This document shows, piece after piece, positions 56,895-64,000 of a stretch of DNA of 64,000 bases. A program made the translations under genes and the position numbers. The notes under the pieces were generated by a model. It did not search any database, was not told where the DNA came from, and worked only from the letters and a program-made list of their open reading frames with translations. This DNA comes from Catenulispora acidiphila DSM 44928 (GTDB lineage Bacteria > Actinomycetota > Actinomycetes > Streptomycetales > Catenulisporaceae), in NCBI RefSeq assembly GCF_000024025.1, contig NC_013131.1:5270001-5334000 (forward strand), given 5' to 3'. How positions within the stretch are numbered: the stretch's first letter is position 1; each line of letters begins with the position of its first letter.

Positions 56895-59315
56895 GTGACC
56901 CAGGCCTCCTCCGATCCCGGCTCCCGCCCTCTCCCCGGTCCCCTCCCCCGCCCCGGCCACCGTGATGCCGCCGACATCCTGGCCCGGCTGACCCTGGCGG
57001 AGAAGATCGCGATGCTGCACCAGCACCAGCCGGCCGTCCCCCGGCTCGGGCTCGCGGCGTTCACCACCGGCTGCGAGGCGCTGCACGGCGTGGGCTGGAT
57101 CGGGCGCGCGACGGTGTTCCCGCAGGCCGTCGGGCTCGGGGCGACGTGGGATCGGGAGCTGCTGCGGCGGGTCGGGCAGGCGGTGTCGAGCGAGGTGCGC
57201 GCGTTCCGTCAGGACACTGCGAAGGCGATGGCGAAGAACGAGGTCGCCGAGAAGTTCCCGATGGTGTCGCTGAACGTCTGGGCGCCGGTGGTGAACCTGC
57301 TGCGCGATCCGCGCTGGGGACGCAACGAGGAGGGGTACAGCGAGGACCCGTACGCCACCGGCGAGATGGCGATCGCCTACTGCCGCGGACTGCGCGGCGA
57401 CGACCCGCGCGTGTGGCGCACCGCTCCCCTGCTGAAGCACTTCCTCGCCTACAACGCCGAGACCGACCGCGACATCGCCAGCGCCACGGTGCCCGAGCGG
57501 GTGCTGCACGAGTACGAGCTGCCGGCGTTCCGGCGGCCGATCGAGGACGGCGCGGTCGCGGGCGTGATGCCCGGATACAACCTGGTCAACGGGATCCCGA
57601 ACCATGTCCACCCGCTGATCGGCTCCGCGTTGCGCGCGTGGGACGCGGAGCTGGCGGTGTGCTCGGACGCGCAGGCGCCGTCGAACCTGGTTGAGCGGGA
57701 GAAGTACTTCGATACGCACGTCGAGTCGCACGCCGCCGCGCTGCTGGCGGGGATCGACAGCTTCACGGACAACTCGCAGGACAGCGCGCCGACGATCGAG
57801 CGGTTCACTGAAGCTTTCACGCGCGGGTTGGTGTCCGAGGCGGATATCGACGCGGCGGTGGGGCGGGTGCTGCTGATGCGGCAGCGGACCGGGGAGTTCG
57901 ATCCGGAGGGTGATCCGTACGCGGGGATCCGGGCGGAGGTGATCGCCTCCGCTGAGCACGCGGCGCTGGCTTTGGAGGCGGCGCGGGCGGGGGTGGTGCT
58001 GCTGCGGAACGAGGGGGGTGCGCCGCCGCTGGCTGAGTTCTCGGGGGCGATCGCGGTCGTCGGGCATCTCGGGTCGCGGGTGCTGACCGACTGGTATAGC
58101 GGGACGCTGCCTTACGCGGTCTCCATTGCCGAAGGGCTGGGGGCGGCTGCCGCGGTTGACGGGTCGGACACGGTGCTGCTGCGGTCGGCGGGTGGGGAGG
58201 GCGGCGAGTTCGGGCCGTTCAAGCACGTCGACTGGGGTACGAGCGTGCAGTGCCCGCAGGCTGTCCACACTTTCCAGTCTGTTGATTCAGGCCTGTACCT
58301 GACTGTCGGCGACGACTCGGTGGTGGACGCGGCTGCGGCTACGCCGGACGGCTGGGTCGTGCGGGAGCTGTTCGAGCTCGAGCATGTCGCGGGCGGTGTC
58401 GCGGTGCGGTCCAACGCGACCGGTCGGTACGTGCGCGTCGGCGCCGACGGCGTGTTGATCGCCGACTCGGACACACCCGAGGAGATCTTCACGCTCCAGG
58501 TACTCACCTCAGGCCTCGACGAAGCCGCCCGCGCGGCGGCGAGCGCCGAGCGAGTGGTCCTGGTCGTCGGCAACGACCCGCACATCAACGGCCGCGAGAC
58601 CATCGACCGCGACAGCCTCGCGCTGCCGCCGCACCAGGAGGCCCTACTGGCCGCGGTCCACGCGGCGAACCCGGCCACGACACTGGTGATCGTCTCCAGC
58701 TACCCCTACGCGATCGACACACAGATCCCCACGATCCTGTGGACCTCCCACGCCGGCCAGGAACTCGGCACCGCCATCGCCGACATCCTCACCGGCGCCC
58801 ACAACCCCTCCGCCCGCCTCCCCCAGACCTGGTACGCGAGCGCCGACGGCCTGCCCGACCCGTACGACTACGACATCATCGGCTCGGAGTGGACATACCA
58901 GTACTCCCGCCGCGACCACCTGTGGGCATTCGGCCACGGCCTCTCCTACACGGACTTCGAGTACTCAGACCTGACGCTCACGCGCTCCGACTCGGACTCG
59001 GACTCGGACTCGGACTCGACGCTCACGGCAACGCTGGAGGTCACCAACACCGGCACACGCGACGGAGCCGAAATCGTCCAGCTCTACACCCGCTCCCTCG
59101 ACGGCGACCGCCGCCCCCTCCGCAAGCTCGCAGCCTTCACCAAGCTGCACCTACCAGCAGGCGAAAGCCAGACGGTCACCTTCGACGTGCCACTGACCGA
59201 GCTGGCCTTCTGGGACGAGGCAGCGCAGCACTTCGCCATCGACAAGGGCCGCTACGAGGTCCTCGTCGGCGCCTCGTCACAGGACATTCGGACGCGACAG
59301 GAGTTCTCGGCGTAA
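56895..59315 (+). CDS. GH3 beta-glycosidase with inserted beta-trefoil-like domain
   Basis: An 806-aa enzyme without a signal peptide, so intracellular. GH3 N-terminal barrel: LTLAEKIAMLHQHQ, the ALHGVGWIG region and LLKHFLAYNAE; the nucleophile is D258 in VCSDAQAPSN. In the C-terminal GH3 domain a stretch near residues 440-530 (FQSVDSGLYLTVGDDSVV, RSNATGRYVRVGADGVL) resembles a fascin-like trefoil. It is followed by the catalytic-loop region (VGNDPHINGRETIDRD), HAGQELGTAIADILTGAHNPSARLPQTW and a fibronectin-like domain (VTNTGTRDGAEIVQLY). A GACTCG repeat encodes (Asp-Ser)5 in a loop. GTG 56895 follows the operator and has GAAGG. Probably beta-glucosidase or beta-xylosidase. Confidence 0.92.
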   Translation: MTQASSDPGSRPLPGPLPRPGHRDAADILARLTLAEKIAMLHQHQPAVPRLGLAAFTTGCEALHGVGWIGRATVFPQAVGLGATWDRELLRRVGQAVSSEVRAFRQDTAKAMAKNEVAEKFPMVSLNVWAPVVNLLRDPRWGRNEEGYSEDPYATGEMAIAYCRGLRGDDPRVWRTAPLLKHFLAYNAETDRDIASATVPERVLHEYELPAFRRPIEDGAVAGVMPGYNLVNGIPNHVHPLIGSALRAWDAELAVCSDAQAPSNLVEREKYFDTHVESHAAALLAGIDSFTDNSQDSAPTIERFTEAFTRGLVSEADIDAAVGRVLLMRQRTGEFDPEGDPYAGIRAEVIASAEHAALALEAARAGVVLLRNEGGAPPLAEFSGAIAVVGHLGSRVLTDWYSGTLPYAVSIAEGLGAAAAVDGSDTVLLRSAGGEGGEFGPFKHVDWGTSVQCPQAVHTFQSVDSGLYLTVGDDSVVDAAAATPDGWVVRELFELEHVAGGVAVRSNATGRYVRVGADGVLIADSDTPEEIFTLQVLTSGLDEAARAAASAERVVLVVGNDPHINGRETIDRDSLALPPHQEALLAAVHAANPATTLVIVSSYPYAIDTQIPTILWTSHAGQELGTAIADILTGAHNPSARLPQTWYASADGLPDPYDYDIIGSEWTYQYSRRDHLWAFGHGLSYTDFEYSDLTLTRSDSDSDSDSDSTLTATLEVTNTGTRDGAEIVQLYTRSLDGDRRPLRKLAAFTKLHLPAGESQTVTFDVPLTELAFWDEAAQHFAIDKGRYEVLVGASSQDIRTRQEFSA
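58987..59016 (+). repeat. Five GACTCG units inside GH3
   Basis: Five perfect tandem hexamers encode alternating Asp-Ser. The number may vary between strains without shifting the frame. Confidence 0.85.
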
Positions 59316-59320
59316 GAGCC

Positions 59321-59509
59321 CTACCCTGCGTCTATCCCCCGATCAACCTCCAGCGCCGGCCAGGTGACGATCAAAAACGTCGCCAGCGGCCCGAGGAACA
59401 CCGAGGCCACGAACCAGTTCCAGCCGCTGCGGCCCTTTCCTTGCGCCAGGCCGGCGTTCACCAAGCTCAGCGTGAACCAGCCTGCGCCGGTGCTGACATA
59501 GCCGTCCAT
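59321..59509 (-). CDS. Small membrane protein, unknown function
   Basis: A 62-aa protein with WFTLSLVNAGLAQGKGRSGWNWF followed by a hydrophobic helix (VASVFLGPLATFLIVTW). Similar short proteins with NAGLAQGKxRSGxNWF and a GPxATF helix are common in actinobacteria, from memory, which supports a real gene. It ends 5 bp from the convergent GH3 stop. Function unknown. Confidence 0.65.
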   Translation of the reverse strand: MDGYVSTGAGWFTLSLVNAGLAQGKGRSGWNWFVASVFLGPLATFLIVTWPALEVDRGIDAG

Positions 59510-59607
59510 CCCCGCCCCCGTTTCACCATGGCCGAAGTGCCGGGCGTGCTGCCCGGCACTTGAGCGCCATGTCCTGCTTCCTGTTGTACTCGCTACCTGT
59601 TCTCGCT

Positions 59608-59654
59608 ACCCCTTGATAGCCCCCGTCAACATTCCCTTCGAGAAGTGCTTCTGC
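59608..59654. repeat. Direct repeat copy 1 (relic of permease 3' end)
   Basis: 47 bp identical, but for one base, to 60143-60189. On the minus strand it encodes the permease C-terminus (KHFSKGMLTGAIKG) followed by TAG. Confidence 0.9.
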
Positions 59655-59689
59655 GGGAACCGGCGTCGCGTCCCCGCCGTCGAACCGGG

Positions 59690-60151
59690 GTGACGAAACG
59701 ACTCTGCGGCAGCGTGGCGAGATCACTCCTCCTCAGCCTCGGTGGCCTCGCCGCTCTGGCAGCCTGTGCTTCGTGTAGCTCTGTCCCGCGTGTTACCAAT
59801 GCCGCCCCGCCTTTGGTGATCTGCGGAAAGACGCTGAGCAACTCGGCTGCGGGAGCAACCATCGAAAACGCGACCGCGCAGGATGTGACTGTCACCTCGG
59901 TCACCGTGGGGAATCTGATCTTCCTGCACGTCGCGTCCGGCTGCCGCACCGGCGCCGATGTCGCCGTTCAGCCGAGCGGCGCCGCGACCGTCGTCGACGA
60001 CGCCCGCGCCTCGGACGGCCGGGACGTCGCGGTGGTGCTGCAGCCCCACCGCGACGCCTTCACCGTGCGTGCCACTCGCTCGCCGACCTCGACATCCCTC
60101 ATCACCGTGCAGGGTCTCGGGCTGGCGGAGCAGGCCACCGTCACCCCTTGA
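59690..60151 (+). CDS. Small exported lipoprotein-like protein between direct repeats
   Basis: A 153-aa protein. GTG 59690 gives VTKRLCGSVARSLLLSLGGLAALAAC, a lipoprotein-type signal with lipobox LAAC. The mature part (VTNAAPPLVICGKTLSNSAAG, VTVGNLIFLHVASGCRTGADVAV) looks like a small beta-sandwich with two further Cys. It is not recognised. It is transcribed against the ABC operon and ends 11 bp inside the permease gene. It lies between two 47-bp copies of the permease 3' end, so it appears to have been inserted into the operon's downstream flank. Confidence 0.7.
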   Translation: MTKRLCGSVARSLLLSLGGLAALAACASCSSVPRVTNAAPPLVICGKTLSNSAAGATIENATAQDVTVTSVTVGNLIFLHVASGCRTGADVAVQPSGAATVVDDARASDGRDVAVVLQPHRDAFTVRATRSPTSTSLITVQGLGLAEQATVTP

Positions 60152-61094
60152 TAGCCCCCGTCAACATCCCCTTCGAGAAGTGCTTCTGCACGAAGGGCGT
60201 CAGCACGATGATCGGCACCAGCGACAGCGACACCACGCACATCTGCAAGCCGAGCTGCGAGGCGTTCTGCAGTCCGCCGATGCCTGTGGTGCCCATGCCG
60301 GGCATCTGGTTGCCTGAGTACGTGTACTCGTAGATCACCATCGCCAGCGGCCATTTGCGGCTGTCGGGTTCGTACAGCAGGGCGTTGAAGAAGGTGCCCC
60401 AGTAGGTCACGGCGTAGAACATCGTCATCACGGCGAGGACGGGGCGCGAGGTCGGGATGACTACTGACCAGAGGAGGCGCCATTCGTTGGCGCCGTCGAG
60501 GCGGGCGGCTTCGATCATCTCCGCGGCGGTGTTTTGGAAGAAGGAGCGGATGATGAGGATGTTGAAGACGTTCACCATGGAGGGGAGGATCATCGCCCAC
60601 ATGCTGCCGTAGAGCTTCAGGTCGCTGACCACCAGGAACGTCGGGATCAGGCCGCCGTTGAAGAACATGGTGACGATCAGCATCATCAGGAGTGGGCGCT
60701 GGCCGAAGGAGCGGGGGCGGGACAGGCCGTAGGCGGCCAGGACGCTGACCAGCATTGACAGGGCGGTGCCGATCAGGGTCACGAAGAGGCTGACGTAGAG
60801 GGCCTGGGAGACGGTGCCGCCGCTGAAGATGAGCTGGTAGTTCTGCAGGCTCAGGCCGTGGGGGACCAGGACCAGGCCGCCGGCGGCGTTGATGGAGCTC
60901 TTGGTGGAGAAGCTGGTGATCACCACGGCCCAGACCGGGACGATGACCAGGGCGCAGACGACGGTCAGGACCGTGCCCTTGCCGAACTGGCCGAACCAGG
61001 TCGGGCTCTCCTCCCAGACCTCGCGGCCCTTGGCTCGCTTGCGCGGGGCGGTGGTGACGGCGCGCGAGGGGGGCGACTGCGTTAATGAGCTCAT
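60141..61094 (-). CDS. Sugar ABC transporter permease (LplC/YtcP type)
   Basis: A 317-aa inner-membrane permease of a carbohydrate importer (CUT1-like). Six hydrophobic segments are visible. The cytoplasmic EAA loop is EAARLDGANEWRLLWSVVIP. The C-terminus FVQKHFSKGMLTGAIKG is typical of the YtcP/LplC group. Its start overlaps the previous permease stop (ATGA). The N-terminal 35 residues are basic and cytoplasmic. No ATPase gene is present in the operon, so a shared MsiK-type ATPase elsewhere is probably used. Confidence 0.94.
   Translation of the reverse strand: MSSLTQSPPSRAVTTAPRKRAKGREVWEESPTWFGQFGKGTVLTVVCALVIVPVWAVVITSFSTKSSINAAGGLVLVPHGLSLQNYQLIFSGGTVSQALYVSLFVTLIGTALSMLVSVLAAYGLSRPRSFGQRPLLMMLIVTMFFNGGLIPTFLVVSDLKLYGSMWAMILPSMVNVFNILIIRSFFQNTAAEMIEAARLDGANEWRLLWSVVIPTSRPVLAVMTMFYAVTYWGTFFNALLYEPDSRKWPLAMVIYEYTYSGNQMPGMGTTGIGGLQNASQLGLQMCVVSLSLVPIIVLTPFVQKHFSKGMLTGAIKG
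60143..60189. repeat. Direct repeat copy 2 (permease 3' end)
   Basis: The functional copy at the permease end, 535 bp from copy 1. One mismatch (T/C) and then divergence beyond TGCTTCTGC. Confidence 0.9.
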
Positions 61095-62080
61095 TTTCTG
61101 TACAACCCGTCCTCACCGAATGCGTGCGCGAGTCTGTTGGCGCCCAGGATCAGGATCAGCGACAGGACTGCTTTGAACAGTCCCGCCGCGGCGCCGTAGC
61201 TGTAGTCGGCGCCCATGGTGGTCGCCGAGCCGAAGCCGCCGCCGATGCCGTAGATGTAGGAGTACGTGTCCAGGACGTCCGCGGCGCCCGCGCCGACCGC
61301 CTGGCGCTGGATCAGCATCTGCTCGAAGCCGACGCTCAGGGCGTTGCCCAGGCGCAGTACGAGCATCAGCACCACGATGCCGCGCAGGCCCGGCATCGTG
61401 ATGTGCCGCATCCGCCGCCAGCGGCCGGCGCCGTCCACGGCCGCCGCCTCGTACAGCGACTGGTCGATGGCGGCCAGCGCGGCCAGGAAGACGATCAGTC
61501 CCCAGCCCGCTTCCTTCCACACCGCCTGCGCGGTGACCAGGTACTTGAAGGTGTGCGGGTCGGTCATGACGTTCCAGGAGGAGATCCCGTGCTTGTTCAG
61601 GAACACGTTCAGCACGCCCGCGCCGCCGAGGAACTCCTGGAAGATCGTGATGACCAGCACGTAGGAGAAGAAGTGCGGCAGGTACACCACGGCCTGGATG
61701 AAGCCGCGGACCTTCGAACTGAGCACCGTGTTGACCATCAGGGCCAGCGCGATCGGGAGCGGGAAGTACAGGACCAGCTGGACGAAGCTGATCACCAGCG
61801 TGTTCTCGAACGCGTGCCAGAAGTCGGGGTTGGCGACCAGCTGGCGGAACTCGTCCAGCCCGACGAAGTCGCTGTGGACCAGGCCCTGGTAGATGTCGTA
61901 GTGCTCGAAGGCCACGATGATGCCGGCCATCGGCAGGTAGTTGAACACCAGCAGCAGCGCCAGGGCCGGGATCGTCATCAGCAGCAGGGACTTGTCCCTG
62001 CGCAGCCGGATCCGCCAGGACATCCGCGGGCGCGGGCGGGCGCCGCGGCGGGTACGGGGCGGCGCCGTCGACACGCTCAC
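61091..62080 (-). CDS. Sugar ABC transporter permease (LplB type)
   Basis: A 329-aa inner-membrane permease, partner of the next. Six segments: LLLMTIPALALLLVFNYLPMAGIIVAF, then the NTLVISFVQLVLYFPLPIALALM region. EAA loop: EAAAVDGAGRWRRMRHITMPG. DTYSYIYGIGGG and the MGADYSYGAAAGLFKAVLSLILIL end are typical of LplB permeases. GTG 62080 follows the binding-protein stop by 2 bp, which argues for coupled translation. The pair handles long oligosaccharides in related systems. Confidence 0.94.
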   Translation of the reverse strand: MSVSTAPPRTRRGARPRPRMSWRIRLRRDKSLLLMTIPALALLLVFNYLPMAGIIVAFEHYDIYQGLVHSDFVGLDEFRQLVANPDFWHAFENTLVISFVQLVLYFPLPIALALMVNTVLSSKVRGFIQAVVYLPHFFSYVLVITIFQEFLGGAGVLNVFLNKHGISSWNVMTDPHTFKYLVTAQAVWKEAGWGLIVFLAALAAIDQSLYEAAAVDGAGRWRRMRHITMPGLRGIVVLMLVLRLGNALSVGFEQMLIQRQAVGAGAADVLDTYSYIYGIGGGFGSATTMGADYSYGAAAGLFKAVLSLILILGANRLAHAFGEDGLYRK

Positions 62081-62082
62081 TC

Positions 62083-63780
62083 TCAGTTCCCCGTGCCGTA
62101 CTGCTTGGCGATGCCGTCGTAGAAGTCCCGCAGCTGGTTGCCGCCGGCGTTCTGCCAAGTGCTCAGCGCCGACTGGAAGTCCGCCACGCTCTTGCGGCCC
62201 ATGCGCACGTCGGTGATGACCGCCTCCAGCGCCGTGCTCGCCTTCGCGGTCTGCGCCGGCTCGCTGATGTTCATCGCGTAGAACAGCGGCTTGTACGCGT
62301 GCTGCACCATGTCGCCCTGCCAGGCGGCGTAGTCCTTGGTGATCTGGTTGTAGCCGGCGTTGAACGTCACCGACTGGCAGTTGGCCAGCTGGTCCAGGGT
62401 GTCGGTGACGTCCTTGTTGCCCTGGTCGGTGAGGATCGGCGCGCCGCTGGTCATCGTGTAGTCCACGCCTTCCTTGCCGTACCGCGACACCAGGTACTCG
62501 GCGCTGCCGAACGGCGCGGCGAGGTAGTTGGCGATCCGCAGCAGCTCCTTGACCTGCGCGTCGGAGAGCTTCTTGTTCAGGTAGGAGAACATCCCGGCGC
62601 CCGGATACAGGGGCATCGTCGCCTTGCCGCCGTCGTAGGCGAAGATCTTGAAGGCCTGGCGCTCATAGGAGGGGTTGGCCGCGACGCCGCTTTGCGCGTC
62701 GCCCTTGTTCCACGCCCCGGTGCCGTCGGCGGTGATCACGGTCTTGCCGGCCCAGAAGCGGTTCTTGGCCTTCGAGGAGTCGCCGGCCAGCGCGTCGGGG
62801 TGGATCAGGCCGCCCTTGGCCAGGCCGTTGGCGAAGTTCAGCATCTCCAGGAACTCCGGCACCTCGTAGCCGTTGACCAGCTTGCCGGTGCTGTCGCGCT
62901 TCCAGCCGGTCCGCCCGTTGTTCGCCGGGACGTTGAACAGCTGGTAGAGGAAGGAGCTGAGGTCCTCGAAGGCGTACTGGCCCTTCGCCGGGACGGTGAC
63001 CTGCTTGCCGACCGCCTTGAGGGTGTCGGCGGTGGTGACCGAGGCGGCGTCGATGCCGGCGGCCTTGAAGATGTCCGCGCGGTAGAACATCGCGCCGGGG
63101 ATGCTGGCCGCCGAGGTCCACAGCGGGATGCCGTACAGCTTGCCGTTCCACACCGCGGCCTGCCAGCCGCCGGTCGGGATCGCGGCGAGGTTCGGGTAGT
63201 CCAGCACCTTGTCGCCGCCGAGGTAGGGCGTCAGGTCCTTGAAGAACTTGTCGACGCCCTCGGCGAAGTTCTGAATCGAGGAGACGTTCCAGCCGGGCAC
63301 GTCCAGCCAGTCCGGGATGTTGCCGGAGGCGAAGCGGGTCGCCAGCATCGTGGCGAAGGTGGTGCCGTCGGACGGGCTGTCGGTGAGCGTCGCGCCCAGA
63401 GCCTGGTTCACCGCCGTGTAGTAGCTGTTCCCCGGCGCCGGGACCGAGCCCCAGATCGGCGAGACCGCCGAGTACGAGCCGCCGTTGCCGACCGCGCCGG
63501 TCACCGACTTCGGCGGGCTGGCCGGGTAGGACAGGAACGCCGGGTCGCTGGCCGCGCCGTTCGCGCCGGTGACCGAGGGGATGTCGGCGGTGACCGCGCT
63601 GCTCGGCTTGTACGTCGGCAGCACCGCCTGCACCGCGGACTTGGGCGCGACCCCGCTGGCCTTGGTCGCCGCCTTGCCGGAACCGCAGGCGGACAGCAGC
63701 GGAGCGGCGGCTATCGCTCCGCCGATCGCCGCGGAGGTCTTGAACACCTGGCGGCGGGAGAAGCCGTTCGAACTCGTCAT
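62083..63780 (-). CDS. Extracellular solute-binding lipoprotein (LplA type)
   Basis: A 565-aa sugar-binding lipoprotein of the importer. The N-terminus has a twin-arginine motif (SRRQVFK) followed by a hydrophobic stretch and the lipobox LLSAC, so Tat export and lipidation at Cys are likely. The length (over 500 residues) and features such as DWLDVPGW, GKLYGIPLW and the C-terminal LRDFYDGIAKQYG match the LplA family for large oligosaccharides. The ATG at 63780 has GGAGGG. Two LacI-type operators lie upstream. First gene of the import operon. Confidence 0.93.
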   Translation of the reverse strand: MTSSNGFSRRQVFKTSAAIGGAIAAAPLLSACGSGKAATKASGVAPKSAVQAVLPTYKPSSAVTADIPSVTGANGAASDPAFLSYPASPPKSVTGAVGNGGSYSAVSPIWGSVPAPGNSYYTAVNQALGATLTDSPSDGTTFATMLATRFASGNIPDWLDVPGWNVSSIQNFAEGVDKFFKDLTPYLGGDKVLDYPNLAAIPTGGWQAAVWNGKLYGIPLWTSAASIPGAMFYRADIFKAAGIDAASVTTADTLKAVGKQVTVPAKGQYAFEDLSSFLYQLFNVPANNGRTGWKRDSTGKLVNGYEVPEFLEMLNFANGLAKGGLIHPDALAGDSSKAKNRFWAGKTVITADGTGAWNKGDAQSGVAANPSYERQAFKIFAYDGGKATMPLYPGAGMFSYLNKKLSDAQVKELLRIANYLAAPFGSAEYLVSRYGKEGVDYTMTSGAPILTDQGNKDVTDTLDQLANCQSVTFNAGYNQITKDYAAWQGDMVQHAYKPLFYAMNISEPAQTAKASTALEAVITDVRMGRKSVADFQSALSTWQNAGGNQLRDFYDGIAKQYGTGN

Positions 63781-63846
63781 GGGACCCTCCATCGAAACGG
63801 ATGTGCGTGAAGTAGTACGGGAGTCGTACGTGAACCAGTACCGATC

Positions 63847-63862
63847 GTCGAAGCGCTTCAAT
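63847..63862. promoter_or_regulatory. LacI operator 3 (GTCGAAGCGCTTCAAT)
   Basis: 14 of 16 bases equal the GH42/GH3 operators. It lies 67 bp upstream of the binding-protein ATG. Confidence 0.82.
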
Positions 63863-63915
63863 GTTGCGTTGAGGTTAGGTCAGCCGCCCATTCGAGACAA
63901 GGGTGAGCGGTAACA

Positions 63916-63931
63916 TGCGAAGCGCTTCGAC
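63916..63931. promoter_or_regulatory. LacI operator 4 (TGCGAAGCGCTTCGAC)
   Basis: 13 of 16 bases equal the other operators, with the core CGAAGCGCTTCG intact, 69 bp from operator 3. The two could bind one tetramer by looping. Confidence 0.78.
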
Positions 63932-63974
63932 AGGGCTCTGATGTCTGTCGCTGATGTCTGTTTCCGTGTCTGTC

Positions 63975-64000
63975 TCAGTCTTCAAGCGTCAGCACCACGG
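63975..64000 (-). CDS. Possible C-terminal end of the next gene (partial)
   Basis: On the minus strand the last 26 bases read VVLTLED followed by TGA (63975-63977). The codons have G/C third positions. Too little remains to identify it; it would lie upstream of, and in the same direction as, the importer. Confidence 0.35.

Noticed and set aside
59608-60189. Insertion sequence or miniature transposon
   Set aside because: No terminal inverted repeats and no transposase; the repeats are gene-end copies in direct orientation.
63939-63961. Two TGATGTCTGT copies 13 bp apart upstream of the importer
   Set aside because: Short and imperfectly extended; may be chance, and lies outside the operator pair.

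Overview
The window reads as chromosomal DNA of a GC-rich, polysaccharide-degrading actinomycete. The evidence is strong G/C at third codon positions, many GTG starts, AfsR/SARP-type regulators, DasR-type chitinase operators, MmyB-type XRE regulators, ROK and LacI sugar regulators, and secreted glycosidases carrying ricin-B (CBM13) modules. A soil genus near Catenulispora, Streptomyces or Streptacidiphilus is plausible, but this is inferred from gene content only. I see no rRNA, tRNA, CRISPR array, intact insertion sequence or prophage.

Layout. 0-9 kb: a GGDEF-EAL c-di-GMP protein; a GNAT; an auxiliary-type tryptophanyl-tRNA synthetase behind a Trp-Arg-Pro leader peptide and attenuator; small metabolic genes; a membrane-anchored HTH-like protein; a secreted GH27 alpha-galactosidase. 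9-14 kb: a coiled-coil protein with a Cys/His motif, a GT4 glycosyltransferase, a lipoprotein and a double GNAT. 14-18 kb: an HxlR/SDR pair, then a metallo-beta-lactamase-fold gene, a TetR gene and an epimerase-like gene bound together by TAGACCGGTCTA operators. 18-27 kb: a giant secreted GH3 enzyme divergent from a ROK regulator, an MFS exporter, and a secreted GH19 chitinase with two dre-like (DasR) boxes. 27-33 kb: a DrrAB-like ABC exporter and an AfsR-like regulator. 33-46 kb: a secreted GH87-like beta-helix enzyme, two XRE/SDR divergent pairs, a FUSC exporter, a tautomerase and a second AfsR-like regulator. 45.8-46.3 kb: non-coding DNA built partly from pieces of other genes in this window. 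46-54 kb: deoC/GntR, a Gfo/Idh/MocA dehydrogenase/LacI pair, a stand-alone NRPS-type condensation protein, an orphan L28 and an NmrA/HxlR pair. 54-64 kb: a sugar-utilisation locus with a LacI repressor, GH42, GH3 and an Lpl-type ABC importer.

How the genes work together. The clearest system is the last one. Four near-identical 16-bp operators (core CGAAGCGCTTC) sit in front of GH42, GH3 and the importer, and the LacI gene overlaps the GH42 stop codon. This is a self-contained regulon for importing and hydrolysing an oligosaccharide. The secreted GH27, GH3, GH19 and GH87-like enzymes would supply soluble sugars outside the cell. A second theme is five divergent regulator/oxidoreductase pairs or clusters (two HxlR, two XRE, one TetR), most with a dyad in the shared promoter region.

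The most unusual sequence-level features are three. The first is the leaderless trpS leader peptide with its attenuator. The second is a 47-bp duplication of the permease 3' end flanking a lipoprotein gene. The third is the mosaic spacer at 45.8-46.2 kb, whose pieces match the first AfsR-like gene and the chitinase gene.
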